Shown here piece after piece: positions 11,014 to 24,687 of a DNA stretch of 64,000 nucleotides. The notes beneath the pieces were generated by a model, which ran no database searches, had not been told where the DNA came from, and saw only the letters and a list, made by a program, of their open reading frames with translations. Made by a program: the position numbers and the translations under genes. Positions within the stretch are counted from its first letter, which is position 1, and each line of letters begins with the position of its first letter. Source of the DNA: Lampris incognitus (lineage: Eukaryota; Chordata; Actinopteri; Lampriformes; Lampridae); NCBI RefSeq assembly GCF_029633865.1, contig NC_079212.1, forward strand, positions 103,269,584-103,333,583, in the 5' to 3' direction.

Positions 11014-11375
11014 AGGGCAGCATGGTGGCCCAGTGGTTAGCGCTGTCGCTTCACAGCAAGAAGGTCCTGGGTTTAAACCCCAGGGTTGTTCAACCTTGGG
11101 GGTCATCCCAGGTCATCCTCTGTGTGGAGTTTGCAATATTCTCCCCGTGTCTGTGGTAGGTTTTCTCTGGTGCTCCAGTTTCCCCCACAATTAAAAAGAC
11201 ATGCATGTTAGGGTTAATACTCCTGTCTGTGCCCCTGACTGAGGCACCGCAAGATGAAATGGAGTTGGTCCCCGGGTGCTGCACGGCGGCTGCCCACTGC
11301 TCCTAGCTACACAGCTAGGATGGGTTGAATGCAGAGCATGAACTTTCTCATGGGGATTAATAAAGTATATGAAAA
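11014..11375 (+). mobile_element. tRNA-headed SINE with a different 3' half
   Basis: The head (CAGTGGTTAGCGCTGTCGC, then GGTCCTGGGTTTAAACCCC) is close to family B, but the 3' half differs: it runs through CTGACTGAGGCACCGC and ends GGGATTAATAAAGTAT. It is therefore either a related subfamily that captured another LINE-like tail or a recombinant. No clear target duplication was found. Confidence 0.7.
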
Positions 11376-11649
11376 TCAAAAAGAAAAAAAATCAGTTACA
11401 GTCTCAGAGAGCTTGACATTCACACAGGGGTAGATACAGTAAATGACGATAGACTACCCCCTCTATCCTTACACACTCAATTCAGATGAGGGAAAACGCC
11501 ACAGGAAAAAAGAAAACATGAGAGAAACTCAGGAGGATGATTAGAGGAGGGCTCTACCTCTTCCAGGACAAAAAGATATACAATAGATGCTAAGTGGGCA
11601 AGATAGACAATGTGGGAACAGATTTAGGAATAAAACATGTGATGACTCC

Positions 11650-12060
11650 ATTACATTACATTACAGTCATTTAGCCGGCGCTTTTATCCAAAGCAACTTA
11701 CAATAAGTGCATTTAATGTAGGAAATCAGGAGAACTACTAGTCATCAGAGGTCATAAGTGCATCTAAACAAACATCTAAGAGCAAAACCAGTGCTAAAGT
11801 AAAAGCACAAGAAAGAGATTTTTTTTAAATGAGTGAATACAATAAGTGCTAAGAACAAGTAATAGGGTAGTAGTTCTTAAAGAGGTGAGTTTTCAACCTC
11901 TGCCGAAAGATGGGCAGCGACTCCACTGTCCTGACATCAGTGGGGAGTTCATTCCACCACTGTGGGGCCAGGACAGAAAAGAGCTATGACTGGGCCAATC
12001 GGCAACAGGGGCCTCTAAGCGACGGGGCAACCAGGCATCCCGAGGCAGCAGATACTCCAC
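11650..12060 (+). repeat. Dispersed fish repeat, unclassified
   Basis: Contains CATTTAGCCGGCGCTTTTAT followed by AAAGCAACTTACAATAAGTG and, further on, CTCCACTGTCCTGACATCAG. Such strings recur in many teleost genomes, but I cannot name the family with certainty. No ORF. Confidence 0.5.
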
Positions 12061-12273
12061 TTATTGATGACAAAACAATGAAAAAAAAAAAAGAAACGTG
12101 GATGCTGGGACAGAACTGTACACTGAAACACATCAACCATCCTCCCAAAGTGCCATCACCGAGCAGCACCGTCCCATGAAGCATCACCGACCGAGTGTCA
12201 GAGACCCCCTGAAACAAGACCAGAGTGCTCATACACACAGTGAGCAGAACCAGACACAACACTCACACAAACT

Positions 12274-12376
12274 TTATGTATGACACTGAGGAAAACAAAA
12301 TGCAATGCAAGCCATGTGGAATGAAAATCAGTAGAGAAAACACAGCTGTGAGGAGGCATTTGCAGGCACACACCAT
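12274..12376 (+). pseudogene. BED-type zinc finger fragment (hAT/ZBED-like)
   Basis: Encodes a segment with YDTEENKMQCKPCGMK then AVRRHLQAHTMP, matching the C-x2-C ... H-x-H pattern of BED fingers, the DNA-binding part of hAT transposases and ZBED genes. It lies in an 87-codon open stretch without further transposase sequence. It is probably a relic; whether it is an exon of something larger cannot be told from the window. Confidence 0.55.
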
Positions 12377-12489
12377 GCCGAACTCATACAAAGGTAAGCA
12401 CGGCTGGATCAATGCTGCACATTTTTATGGTAGTTGTGATTTTTCAACCGATTTGCACAAGGCATTGCACTGCATATTGCTTCTGTAGC

Positions 12490-13469
12490 AGTCTGACCTC
12501 TCTGATGAAATGTACATGGGAATGTCTAGGAAGGATAAGACCTTATCCCAGTACTTGAATGTGAATACTGTGCAGTAAGATTACTGTGTATTAGAAGCTT
12601 ACATACATTGTATTTTCATTCTGTTTCAAAGCTGTTACAATTGTGACTCTGCCATTTTTTACATACATCAAATTTTGAACTGCATATGCCTTTTATACAT
12701 ACATGTTATGTTAGAAGGCAAACCTACATAGCAAATGTAACAATGTTTGATTCAGTCGCCTCCTTCCAACCTTGCAGAAAGTAATATTCTTGAATATTTT
12801 ACACATTTTGTATGCCTATTAACAGGAATTGAACTTATCAAACACTAGGTGTGCATCCTAGGCTCCAAATTTGCCAATAAAGCTCCAGACTACACAAGTC
12901 TGTCCAGAACTTTATTTCCTAGTTTTGTATAAAGAATGTTTGACCCACAGCAGCAAAGAAACTCTCGGTGCATGCCTCCAGTGTTTTCGTTTAGAGGTGA
13001 ATGAAAGTCTCATATATACAACAGTGTAAACAATAGGGCTGCATGCCACAGAGACCCCACTCCATTCATACTACTCAAGGAGGTGGACTAAATGGTTATG
13101 GGTGATATACCTAACACCCCACTGCACACAGAAACAGGGAAGTATGGAAAAAGAAAAGATCTGCTTTGAGCTGGGGGGGGGGGGGGGGGCCTTGGCTCCT
13201 GCTGAATGTTGTGGGGCTTTCCCCACCTTCATATATGTGGTGGAAAAAGACCAGACTCCTGATGGTGCTGTATTTGGTATGCTGGGAGAGGGGCTGGCTA
13301 AAACAGCTGATTATGATTCTCGTGGAAGGATTTTGGAGCTTTAACCATAAAATTACCATTTTGCATCAAATTTTCCCTAAACTCTCATCCAAATTTCAAA
13401 GCACACATGAGCCAAGGCATGTAATGGCATTCTCTGCTCCACAGAAAACACCATTTCAACAGCTCTCAA
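12490..13469. other. No gene seen
   Basis: About 1 kb without convincing coding signal. It includes a G-rich run near 13171-13190. The right end merges into the L2-like LINE. Confidence 0.4.
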
Positions 13470-13621
13470 CGCTGCTCTGGCACACTTAGCTCCACATTTA
13501 ACACTGTCATCCCCCACATCCTGATCAGCAAACTGAACAACCTGGGCCTTGGTTCCTCACTGTGCTCATGGGTCATGGACTTCCTCGAAGACCGACCACA
13601 GCAAGTCAAGATTGGTAAACA

Positions 13622-14014
13622 TGGGTGTCTGGGTAGTGTAGCGGTCTATTCCGTTACCTAACAACACGGGGATCGCCAGTTCGAATCCTGGTCGTGTCTG
13701 CGGGTAGGAAGCCGGATGTGGGTATGTGTCCTGGTCGCTGCACTAGCGCCTCCTCTGTTCAGTCGGGGCGCCTGTTCGGGGGGGCTGGGGTGAATAGTGT
13801 GATCCTCCCATGCGCTACATCCCCCTGGCGATACTCCCCACTGTCAGGTGAAAAGAAGCGGCTTGCGACTCCACATGTATCGGAGGAGTCATGTGGCAGT
13901 CTGCCGCCCTCCCTGGATTGGCAGAGGGGGTGGAGCAGCAAGCGGGACAGCTGGGAAGAGTGGGGTAATTAGCCAAGTACAATTGGGGAGAAAAAGAGGG
14001 GGAGAAAAAAAGAA
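13622..14014 (+). mobile_element. tRNA-headed SINE (family A) inside the LINE
   Basis: Plus-strand copy of the SINE at 4119-4567: head GTGTAGCGGTCTATTCCGTT with GCCAGTTCGAATCCTGG as B box, and tail TTGGGGAGAAAAAGAGG. Flanked by the 14-base direct repeat AAGATTGGTAAACA at 13608-13621 and 14015-14028. It splits the LINE RT reading frame exactly at the duplication. Confidence 0.88.
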
Positions 14015-14628
14015 AAGATTGGTAAACACACCTCCTCCACCCTCATCCTAAACCCCACAAGGCTGTTTGCTGAGCCCGGTGCTCTTCACACTCTTCACCA
14101 CGACTGCACCATCATCCACACCTCCAACAACATAATCAAATTTGGGGATGACACCGCAATAATCGGGGTGATTTCAGACAATGAGGAGACGGCCTACAGA
14201 CTTGAGGTGGAACACCTGGCTGCATGGCGTAAGGACAACAACCTGGTTCTTAACACTTCGAAGACAAAGATATAGTCATTGACTTCAGAAGAACAAAGCA
14301 GGGAGTCCACCTCCCCCTGCACATACACGGAGAAGCAGTGGAAAGCATGAAAAACCTAAAGGTTCTTGGAGTCACTGTGTCAAAACAGCTGACATGGACC
14401 TCCAACACGCCACACCTGATCAAAAAGGCCCAACAAAGACTCTCCTTCCTCGAGAAGTTGAAACAGGCTCAGCTCCCAAAGAAACTGCTGCTAAATTTCT
14501 GCAGGAGCACCATTGAGGGCATCCTGACTAACTGCATCACTGTGTGGTATGCCAGCTGCACAGCCACCGAGCGAAAGGACCTGCATAGCGTGGTGAAGGT
14601 GGCCCAGTGCATTGTTGGGATGGAGCTC

Positions 14629-14680
14629 CCAAAACTGGACACCATCTATGCCGACTGGCATAGATGGTGTCCAGTTTTGG
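14629..14680. repeat. Perfect 24-bp hairpin
   Basis: Arms 14629-14652 and 14657-14680 are exact reverse complements with the 4-base loop GACT. It lies in the LINE RT frame, which stays open through it (KLDTIYADWHRW). Confidence 0.95.
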
Positions 14681-15119
14681 TGTCCAGATTAAGGAAGAAA
14701 GTAAGCAGCATTATCAGGGACATCACACACACCGGCCACTCCCTCTCTGAACAGCTGCTGTCTGGAAAACGTTTCAGGACAATAAGATCCTGCACGATTG
14801 GACAGAAGAGCAACTTCTTCCATCACACCCCTCCCTCCCTGCCCAATCGAAGAACCGAATACAGGAACTGTCAGCGCGCACAGACATACATATTAACGAC
14901 TGTGAAACACACAAACACAATAAGGACTGTGATACAGACACAGACACACACAGACACACATACACACACACCCGCCTCCACCGCCAGAGACTGCTACCAC
15001 ACACAATTTATAACCTTTGTAACTCTGTAAATGTGTAAATGTATTTGAACTATTGCCTGCAAAAACTCATTGTACCTGAGTATAGTGACAATAAATGTCA
15101 TTCAATTCAATTCAAAATT

Positions 15120-16416
15120 CTGGACATGAATTAAGGACTACTGATCCTGTACAGAACCTGTGTCAGGGTGTAAATCAAAGCAGATCTTAAATCATCCTCA
15201 ATAAAAAAAAAAAAGTCAAACCTAGTGACATGTGACACATTGACCTAGATACCGGAGAATGGGCAGCAGGGTGAATTAAGGAGGGAGACCAGAGGACCCA
15301 GGTTCAAGCTCCCACATCAGCGAACATCTGTCCTAAACCAAATGTCCTTTAACAAAACATTGAATCATCTGCTGGGGTGTTGCTTTATACCTGAGCCTGG
15401 GCTGCAGCCACAAAATGACAGGGGACGAGCCATATGCCCAGTAATTAAGATATTACTTTAGCTTGAATGCGTTAGCAAATATGTTGTGAGGAACTTTCTG
15501 AAGTGGCTGAAGTGAGAGTGAATTGTTCCCAGCCAAGATGCAAGCCTCTAACTGAAGGGGTTCATTCATTAATGCTATATACGTAAATGCCATATGATGT
15601 TTTAAAGCTGAAACCCATGATTTCTCTCTGGTAATAAATAGTTAATTTCAGTCATCTGGAACATGCAATCAGGCTACACAATACTAGCTGTTGTCTTCAC
15701 CATGGTTTGAGACACTGTCCATAGACCACTGTTGAAATATTTGTCTGGGTATGCAGAATACTGGTGCAGTAGTAAACACTTTCCTTCTGATGCTGGAACA
15801 AGGTTCGAAACACGATGATGATGATGTGGCAGTGTTCCTGTTCAGTTCTACAGTCACTTTTAATAGTAGAACCGCGTTTGCATGTAGTTTGATGCAGTTT
15901 GTAATACATGAGCTTGTCTGAGTTAGCTCTGGTCTGAGGATGCCATTTTTACAAGGATGGGACTGTTAACTGCTAAGCTGATGGTGGCAACGGCTGCTGC
16001 ACCTTGAGGGAGGGACAGAGCGAGGGAATCACGGATTATGGCTTTAATGCTCAGATACAGTATGTAACGATGACAACATCCTCCGAATGCACGTGCTTTC
16101 TGAGAAAATAACACCAACCGCAATGATCGCTTATTCCATGTAAAATGTTAATGTCCCCCGCTTTTCTTCCAAGTGATTGCTATTCTGTAGGCTCTCCTTT
16201 CAGACCTTGCGGGAATTAAACTTGTCAGTGTCCATTAAACGTGAAACCCCCCCCCCCCTCTCTCTCTCTCTCTCTCTGTCGTTAGTTACATGAAGAGCAC
16301 ATGCTGAGCTCTCTCAGGGGGTTTCCATGCACATACAGAAATAAAGTCAATCTATAATTCAACAGACTGAAGCTCCGCATCGCAAAATCTCTGTGAAGAG
16401 TGAACGCACATCATGT
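15120..16416. other. No gene seen
   Basis: About 1.3 kb without recognisable exons or repeats. It includes a short C-run followed by (TC)n at 16246-16278. Confidence 0.4.
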
Positions 16417-16460
16417 ACACAACACAACACAACACAACACAACACAACACAACACAACAC
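16417..16460. repeat. (ACAAC)n repeat
   Basis: About nine copies of the five-base unit ACAAC. Confidence 0.95.
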
Positions 16461-16703
16461 ACTAATTAAGTGAGATAATTGAACGTAATGGCGCAACATA
16501 AAGCTCAGCTATTCAGATTGGGTAGCCTATTGGTAGAAAAACCAAAAACGGGGCTTGGCACAGGGGTCATTTCAGGTATAAAAAAAAAGGGAAAAAAGAA
16601 AAAAGATGATTATAGATTGTAAAGTAAAATAAAAATAAATAAATGTAAAATCACATGGTTATTTTAAGCTTTAAACATACAACTAAAAGAGCAGCAAACT
16701 CAC

Positions 16704-16990
16704 CTGTGAATTTTCTCACGATGCGCAAATGAGGATCTGAAGTCGTCGTTTGTTGTTTTTTTTTTGCGGTCTCTTTAAATCTTGTTTTCACCCCATTATA
16801 AGTTTTATAACTGATCAAAACATGATCTTTGAGATTTACTTTTTAGCAACACGCGGCCGCAGTCTAGTTCAGCAGGTAAACTGGACCACACTGCGAACCG
16901 GTCCTCCTCCATGCGGTCAGCTGGACTGATGTGGAAGAATCTCGCCTGTCGAGCATTTTACACGCGGGAGCCCTCGGAGATCTCCGTCAA
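16704..16990 (-). promoter_or_regulatory. Possible non-coding first exon and promoter region of the Kv9 gene
   Basis: On the minus strand a GC-richer stretch (ACACGCGGCCGC, several CpGs) precedes a sequence ending in TTCACAG|GTGAGTTT, a strong splice donor at 16703. The coding exon at 5831 is preceded by an acceptor, and KCNS genes usually have an untranslated first exon. This would give an intron of about 10.9 kb. It is inferred only from the splice signal, orientation and base composition. Confidence 0.3.
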
Positions 16991-16999
16991 TCTTCGGTG

Positions 17000-18480
17000 A
17001 CGCTCGTATACATGCGTTTGTTTATTTTCCACGGCAGAGCTCATGCAGGTATACTTCGGAAAGACAGACTCAAGGCGTGAACTGACATTTCGAGTGAGAA
17101 TGGTGTACAATCGGGCTATTTTTTTCTCTTTACTTATCAAATAAAGGTAGTGGTTTTGACAGTCTTGACAGCCGTTGTTTACCCTGGATAATCTGAACGA
17201 ACATGCATGTTCATTTTAACCAGGGAGCTGAGCGGTGCAAGCATATTAACAACTGAAATATGATTATAAATAAAAAATGTATTTGCTTTAGAGTGGCTAT
17301 CCAAAAAAAAAAATCCAAAAATGACTCACTGGCGGACCATTGGTCCCCAAATAATGCAATCAACAATCATGGATCATTTTAGGAACAAAGTTCTACGCTG
17401 TGTAACGCTTTAGCCCTCCAAGCTGTTATTTCGGAGGATGTCTCCATCTAGTGGTCACGTCTTGTTTCTGCAGATGGTTTCAAGGAATCCCTGCAGAAAC
17501 GTGTCTGTCTGAGGCACCTCAAGGGCCCAAACGCATGCTCTTTATTCTTACGGAATTTAGGCCAGCTAAAAGGAGCTTTTCACATATCTGACTGTCTTCG
17601 TTAATTCTGGTGTTTGTTTTTAACCTTAGGAATTGACAGAAAATCAAAAACGAGGAAGGGGAAATTGGAGGAGGCCAATTGTGAGAATTATAGATTCGAT
17701 GTTTCAGCTCGGGGCAGCTGATTGATAGATAGGAGGTATTTTGATTTGGTGGAGTTATCAGTGGTTATGACGCAGCACTTGCGAATTTATGTGACATTGC
17801 AGGGGGGATTTGAAGTGCATTTTCAGATCATCAAATGTGTGAGCACAAGAGTTACCTGTCCAGGAAGAGTAATAACACAATTTAAGCCTTAGTCCTTCCC
17901 CAGACTTATCTGAGTTTTCTAAATTAAGATCCAGATCTTATTTTTGAGTCACTTTGAGATAACAAATAAAAGCCCACAGTCAGAGGTTTAGCTAACAGCC
18001 ATAAGTGGGGAACAGGTATCTGTGGTCATCCCCCAAACCAGAGGTCCTGTATCTCCATGTCACTGTGCCTTTCTAGGTAACCTTGATCAAGATGCTGGTT
18101 TCATTGTACTAATTGGCTGAACCTGCAGCAAAGGGCACAAGCAGAACGCCCTCTCAGTGATATTATTAATGTACAGTAAATCGTCATTGTTTGCTTTCAG
18201 AATATATAGAAGTCAGCCAATGCTGACAACCACTGCAGACAACATTAATTCCTATTGTGAAAGATAGTTTTGCCAATTCAATCTGTTTTTATTGAACATA
18301 AGGCTGAAATCAGGTAGCTAGATAGCTAGATAGATATAGATAGACACTTTATTGTCCAGAGTGTCACATAGAGTAAATATATGTACACATAATATACATA
18401 CCACACAACACACAGAGAACAGGAGACAACAACAGGTCATTGAGGCCATTCATTATAGTCATATACACCATTTTTAATTT
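17000..18480. other. No gene seen
   Basis: No exon or named repeat recognised. A short TAGATAGA tract and a TTTATTGTCC-type tail lie near 18315-18360. Confidence 0.4.
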
Positions 18481-18500
18481 TCCTTGGAGCTCTTCCGAGG

Positions 18501-20969
<2,469 letters not shown>

Positions 20970-21039
20970 ACTCCACCTCCAGCCGCTGAGTGGGGAGAGA
21001 AATGTCCACTCAGGCAATTGTGGAGCTAAAATCAAGCCC

Positions 21040-22180
21040 TCATCAGTGAAAAGAGTTTGATGGGAAGTTCATTTTTATCTTATCATATTTTATTCATTAA
21101 TTAACCCATCTCTGTAATGAACTCAAATTATGATTCATTTGCAGAAATTCCTTTTAAAGCCTCCAAGAACATTCTGAAATGAGCTCCGAAACAGATGAAT
21201 AAACAAATAACAGTTATTATACGTGTACTTACCTTCTTACTGTTGTATTAGTAAGTTCAGAGGGAGAAGGCATCTTAAACAGTGAAATCTACAAACCCAG
21301 GTCCTCATATCTAATAGGTTGTCTCTAACATATACTACATCAGCTACCACCTCATTAGAAAAAAAGAAGAATTAAGAACAAATTTTACAAGCTTATATTG
21401 ACATTAATGAGCTTTGAAGAGACTTTTCATTATCCAATATGTAAATGCTATTTCATAAATTCAGTTGATCTTTTACCACATATTTTACCCAAGTTACAAT
21501 TTACACAATGTAATCCAAGTGTAAAATCTTTTGAAACTTATTTAAATTAAATTATAGGCCCTTAATTCACTGAAATTGCCCGACTGAGAACATTTCCATT
21601 CACTGCACAGAGACATGGCTGCAATCGTTTAAGTAGTCCCAGTTTCTGTGGTTCAGGCACATGTAAATTATAACACAAACAGCACCAAAATGTAATAATA
21701 CTGGCAATAAGAGACATCATTATGGGTTATCATTTTACATGGTAAATTTATGTTAGTTCTGTTAAGTAAAGAATATTCACACCAGATTCACATCAGTTTC
21801 ACACAGGCCTCAAAACTCCTCTAAATCATTTCAAATACTGATGTATAAATTAAGGAACACATTAAAACAGTCTTTAACTGTAGATGTGGGTGTAAAACAA
21901 AATCACCACAGATAAACTGTTAATTTCTATCCTCAAACTGTTTTCCAGGGATCCCAGTTTTCTTAAAGCTTTATCATTTACACATAGAGATAGAAAGTAA
22001 AGCTACAAGAGACACTCGGAAATATGCTCAACTTACACAACAAACTTGCTGGGCAAGCCAACCTCACAGTGCCTGCCCGATATAACCCGAGCTAGTGAGG
22101 AGGAGAAACAGATGCAGCATTATATATAGATATCATATAGGCTGATATTGTTATCAGGTTATCTTTAGGGAAGTATGGGG
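21040..22180. other. Upstream region of the odorant receptor, no gene seen
   Basis: AT-rich DNA without exon or repeat signal. Likely holds the promoter of the receptor gene, but no element could be named. Confidence 0.35.
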
Positions 22181-22181
22181 G

Positions 22182-22289
<108 letters not shown>

Positions 22290-22960
22290 GAGATGGGGTG
22301 GAGGTTTGGAGAGTTAGTGGAGATGAGGGTGAAAAAATATACAATATATCTCAGCATTTACTTTTCCCAATATTTGACAATAGTTGATAGAAGAAAGAAA
22401 AGGTTTAACTGTTAAATACTGTACAAAAATAGCTGTTTCCGAATACAAGTAGTAAGAGGTGTTTTATTGCTAAAATCATTATAGGCCATGTTGGTATAGA
22501 ATAAACCAATGTCTAAATTTCGTTTTTGCTCTCATAAGATCTGAAATAAACTGAACTCAATTCAATCGGTAGCTTATGTGAAGATAACTAATAGTCAGCT
22601 GGGCCAGATATTGTAAATGGTTGATGGTCCATTTCCTGAATGGGTAAAAAGCAGAAGAGACCAAAACAGTCAATGAGTGCATACCATTTTAAAAGGCACA
22701 GACTGAACAACAGTACAGCTGTGATGATGTGTTATAATGTCACAGAAAGATCCACACCATGTTTTAGTCATTGAGAGTCACAGGGAATGGACCCTTTAAC
22801 CCTGCAAGAGCTCTACCCACTGAATTAGATAAGAGCACTCTTACAGGGTAACTCCCAAAACAGAGACATTGGTTTAAAAAGGGTTTGTTTTGATATCCAG
22901 TGATGATATTATCATGAGTGATGTAAGTTGAAAACACTAATAAGTAGATTACAATATGCA
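22290..22960. other. No gene seen
   Basis: AT-rich, no supported feature. Confidence 0.35.
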
Positions 22961-22964
22961 ATCT

Positions 22965-23212
22965 TCATACTCCACATCATCCTCCAGCACCTAGACTCTG
23001 CAGAAACCTACACCAGGATCCTGTTTGTGGATTTCAGCTCTACCTTCAACATCATCATCCCAGAACTGCTGCAGGACAAGCTCTCTCAACTCCATGTGGC
23101 TGTCTTCGCCTGCAGGTGGATCACCGACTTCCCATCTGACAGGAAGCAGCACGTGAAGCTGGGGAAACACGTCTCTGACTCCCGGACTGTCGATAACCTT
23201 GTAGCGTTATGT
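22965..23212 (+). pseudogene. L2-like LINE RT fragment
   Basis: Encodes TRILFVDFSSTFNIIIPELL, then DKLSQL, and WITDFPSDRKQHVKLGKHVS, a front part of the RT of the same L2-like group as 13470-15115. It stops abruptly at about 23200, where different sequence begins, consistent with a later insertion. Confidence 0.7.
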
Positions 23213-23371
23213 TTGTACTGACCCGCATTCCGTACTTACAGAGTAGTCACGTGATCATGCAGCCTAGTGGCGGCATTATACACGCTCGATGGTGTTTTAA
23301 GCCCCCAACGTACTCTTCAAGGCAGCGCTGCATGGAAGGCACTCCCCGCCCCCTACAGTTTCAGCCAACAG

Positions 23372-23523
23372 TTTCATGTACTTGGCCGACACGCTGTCTC
23401 GTGCAGCAAGGAAGAGCACATCACAGCATCAAACTGAACGGAACGGATGGACTTCGAAGTGATGGCAGTCCAGCCCATCTCATCAAATCGCCTGAAGGAG
23501 CTGCGAGAACACACAGCTGCAGA
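23372..23523 (+). repeat. Displaced copy of an internal gypsy segment
   Basis: This stretch nearly repeats 24603-24755 in the same orientation. It encodes the RNase H to integrase linker (MYLADTLSRAARKS in one frame). Here it sits in front of the RT instead of behind it, showing a rearranged element. Confidence 0.85.
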
Positions 23524-23555
23524 CTGCCTAAAAATGGACGTAATCACTCTAAACA

Positions 23556-24560
23556 TTGGGAGTAATCACACCAATGACAGAGCCCACAGAATGGGTTTCT
23601 GCAATGGTTGCCGCACACAAGAAGGACACTGACAACATTCGCATATGCATCGATCCACGTGACTTGAATGAAGCTTTAATGCGCCCTCACCATCCTATGC
23701 GCACGGTCGAAGAGGTGGCTACACAAATGTCTGACGCCACTGTGTTTTCGGTGCTGGATACAAAAAGTCCATTCTGGCAAATAAAACTAGACACAGAATC
23801 CTCCATCCGAACAACATTTGCATCAGAGGTCTTCCAACGAGCGATGGAGCAGGTCTTCACAGGCTATCCATGTGCGATCATCGTCGATGACATCATCGTG
23901 GGCGGCAACGGAGTAGGGGAACATGATTCCAACCTCAAAAAGGTCCTGGACAGGGCTCGGAAAGTGAAGCTCAGACTGAATCCGGTGAAATGCAGGTTCA
24001 GACTCAAACAGGTGAGCTACGTGGGACACGTCTTCACAGACCAGGGACTCAAAGCTGACCATGCGAAGATAAAAGCAATCGCTGAGATACCCCCACCTGA
24101 AGACAAGGCTGCTCTTCAGAGATTCTTAGGAATGACAACATACCTTGGAAAGTTCATCCCTAACTCCAGCGAAATGTCTGCATCACTCCGCCAGCTGCTG
24201 CAACGTGACGTAGCCTGGTGTTGGGAAAAGGAACACGAAGATGCATTCAACAGACCGAAGGCCCACATATCAAGCCCTTCGGTGCTGAAATACTACGGCG
24301 TGAGAAAGCCTGTCACACTCACCTGTGATGCATCGCAGTGTGGCCTTGGTGCAGCTTGCCTACAGGGAGGCTAACCCATAGCATATGCCTCGCGCACCTT
24401 GACGGAGACTGAGACAAGATATGCACAGATAGAAAAGGAGCTGCTGGCGGTGGTGTTTGCATGTTTCAAGTTCTATGACTATGTCTACGGCAAGCCAATC
24501 ACAGTCGAAACCGACAATCAGCCCCTCATCACAATCCTGAACAAACCATGATGCTGAAGC
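23556..24560 (+). pseudogene. Ty3/gypsy-like reverse transcriptase and RNase H, broken
   Basis: RT: IRICIDPRDLNEALMR, VFSVLDTKSPFWQIKLD, then YPCAIIVDDIIVGG (the catalytic VDD), VSYVGHVFTDQGL and LQRFLGMTTYLGKF. The segment that normally holds the MPFG motif between TTFA and SEVFQRAMEQVF is missing in frame, so the polymerase is deleted for motif B. RNase H: TLTCDASQCGLGAACLQGG, a stop at 24372, then ASRTLTETETRYAQIEKELLAV further on. Another stop follows. The family is what databases often label K02A2.6-like. Confidence 0.78.
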
Positions 24561-24687
24561 TGCCGAAGTTCAACTTGACGCTTGCATACAAGAAAGGGAA
24601 GTTCATGTACTTGGCCGACACGCTGTCTCGTGCAGCAAGGAAGAGCACATCACAGCATCAAACTGAACTGAACGGAACGACTTCAAA

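Larger units (their letters stand above)
13470..15115 (+). mobile_element. L2-like LINE fragment, interrupted by a SINE
   Basis: RT sequence begins [17 protein letters not shown]-like at about 13480 and resumes after the SINE with SPVLFTLFTHDCT, then IKFGDDTAIIG (catalytic box region) and LKVLGVTVSKQLTW. The open part at 14338-15030 encodes the RT thumb and C-terminus (YRSTIE-like FCRSTIEGILTNCITVWY). The 3' end is GTATAGTGACAATAAATG followed by TTCAATTCAATTC, as in fish L2/CR1-group tails. Truncated at the 5' side and carrying stops, so inactive. Confidence 0.75.

Noticed and set aside
12102-12262. Complete ZBED gene around the BED finger
   Set aside because: No transposase or dimerisation domain follows, and the finger stands alone in decayed sequence.
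16417-16460. Short direct repeats resembling a CRISPR array
   Set aside because: Simple five-base repeats without spacers in a eukaryotic genome.
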